From: DALYJJ01 sp031969915
GTDB taxonomy: Bacteria; Acidobacteriota; Terriglobia; Bryobacterales; Bryobacteraceae
Assembly (NCBI GenBank): GCA_031969915.1
Contig: DALYJJ010000238.1
Span: forward strand, 1-6,139
Length of the DNA: 6,139 nt
Direction of reading: 5' to 3'
Positions 5,473 through 6,139 of the stretch are shown here, piece after piece; the stretch's first letter is position 1; each line of letters opens with the position of its first letter. Below the pieces are notes generated by a model, which ran no database searches, had not been told where the DNA came from, and saw nothing but the letters and a program-made list of their open reading frames with translations. The position numbers and the translations under genes are program-made.

Positions 5473-5478
5473 TTACGC

Positions 5479-6139
5479 ATGCAACTCCGTCTTCCCGATG
5501 CGGCGTTTTTCTATCCGTTTCTCGAACGCGGGGCCCGTGCAGTCGCGATTCTGGGTGCGGCCTGGCTGGTCACGCTGGTGTTGCGCCGCCTGATCCGCCG
5601 CCTGCACGGCTACGCCGACCGCTTGCTGCAAAAACACGACGGCGGCCCGCGCCTGGAAATGGAAAAGCGCGCCCGGACGCTCACCGATATCGTCGGGCGC
5701 GCGCTCTCCATCACCGTCTGGATCACCGCGCTCCTCATGGCTCTGCGGGAGGGGCTGGGTTTCGAAGCCGTGCCGCTGCTCGCCTCCGCCGGCGTCGTCG
5801 GCATCGCCATCGGCTTCGGCGCGCAGAACCTGGTGAAGGATGTGATCACCGGACTCTTCCTGCTGGTGGAGGACCGCATCCGGCTGAACGACGTGGTGGT
5901 GATCAACGGCACCGGCGGCCTGGTGGAGGAGATCAACCTGCGGACCACCGTGATCCGCTCCGTGGACGGCGTCGTGCACATATTCCCGAACGGGAATATC
6001 CAGACGCTGGCCAACATGACGTACCAATACTCGTACTACGTCTTCGACCTTCCGGTGGCGTACCACGAAGACACGGACCGCGTCGCGGCGGTGGCGCGCG
6101 AGGTGGCCGAGGCGATGCGCGTGGAGCCGCAGTGGCAGG
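5479..6139 (+). CDS. MscS-family mechanosensitive ion channel, C-terminus cut off by window edge
   Basis: The frame is open from ATG 5479 to the edge: 220 codons plus one base. It encodes a small-conductance mechanosensitive channel that should release solutes on osmotic downshock from the inner membrane. Three membrane segments are visible: about 18-36 (ARAVAILGAAWLVTLVL), 71-90 (IVGRALSITVWITALLMALR) and a pore-lining TM3 at 97-130. TM3 carries the glycine/alanine pattern ASAGVVGIAIGFGAQ (102-116) and LVKDVITGLFLLVED (118-132). The MscS beta domain follows (LNDVVVINGTGGLVEEINLR, 136-155; HIFPNGNIQTLANM, 167-180), then the start of the C-terminal alpha/beta domain. The compact three-helix layout resembles short YkuT/YggB-type members rather than the large MscK/YbiO type. 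The ATG is preferred because the hydrophobic region begins soon after it and the gap from the YCII gene is only 59 bp. Confidence 0.92.
   Translation, partial: MQLRLPDAAFFYPFLERGARAVAILGAAWLVTLVLRRLIRRLHGYADRLLQKHDGGPRLEMEKRARTLTDIVGRALSITVWITALLMALREGLGFEAVPLLASAGVVGIAIGFGAQNLVKDVITGLFLLVEDRIRLNDVVVINGTGGLVEEINLRTTVIRSVDGVVHIFPNGNIQTLANMTYQYSYYVFDLPVAYHEDTDRVAAVAREVAEAMRVEPQWQ

Noticed and set aside
5473..6066. 197-codon minus-strand frame opposite the MscS gene
   Set aside because: Its translation is histidine/aspartate-rich antisense of the channel frame, while the plus strand shows clear MscS motifs and membrane segments.

Overview
The window is high-GC bacterial DNA, roughly two-thirds G+C by eye, with dense single-copy genes on both strands. 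I see no mobile element, tRNA, rRNA or CRISPR array. Protein style suggests an environmental bacterium of the Acidobacteriota (Bryobacter/Solibacter-like): the three-cysteine Rrf2 regulator, the DUF3417-type glucan phosphorylase and the exported YCII-domain protein. That placement is an inference from protein style, not a phylogenetic result.

Layout. Positions 1-1345 (minus strand) hold a vitamin B12 uptake operon. It has an extended -10 promoter, a well-conserved cobalamin riboswitch (about 1137-1290), a BtuF-like corrinoid-binding protein starting at a GTG at 1098, and the first 80 codons of an ABC ATPase overlapping the btuF stop by 4 nt. Positions 1356-1877 (minus) encode an Rrf2-family regulator with three cysteines suited to an Fe-S cluster. 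A 253-bp divergent region separates it from glgP (2131-4674, plus), an 847-residue glycogen/alpha-glucan phosphorylase. glgP converges on a 240-residue exported protein with two YCII-like domains (4697-5419, minus). A 59-bp divergent region follows, then a MscS-type mechanosensitive channel that runs off the right edge (5479 onward, plus).

How the parts work together. The B12 module is coherent: a corrinoid-sensing RNA controls a corrinoid transporter, probably at translation, because only about 38 nt separate the B12 box from the start codon and the Shine-Dalgarno lies in a small hairpin. The other genes look like independent housekeeping units: redox or Fe-S sensing, storage glucan breakdown and osmotic protection.

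The most unusual signal concerns starts. Three genes (Rrf2, YCII protein, MscS) lack a convincing Shine-Dalgarno and instead carry a TACAAT or CATAAT hexamer 6-7 nt before the ATG. That is the spacing expected if transcription starts at the ATG itself, giving leaderless mRNAs. Two of these are divergent and sit almost symmetrically around a perfect 10-bp palindrome. I found no clearly new multi-gene system. The points worth checking are these promoter arrangements, the riboswitch expression platform, and a 20-bp inverted repeat upstream of the Rrf2 gene.
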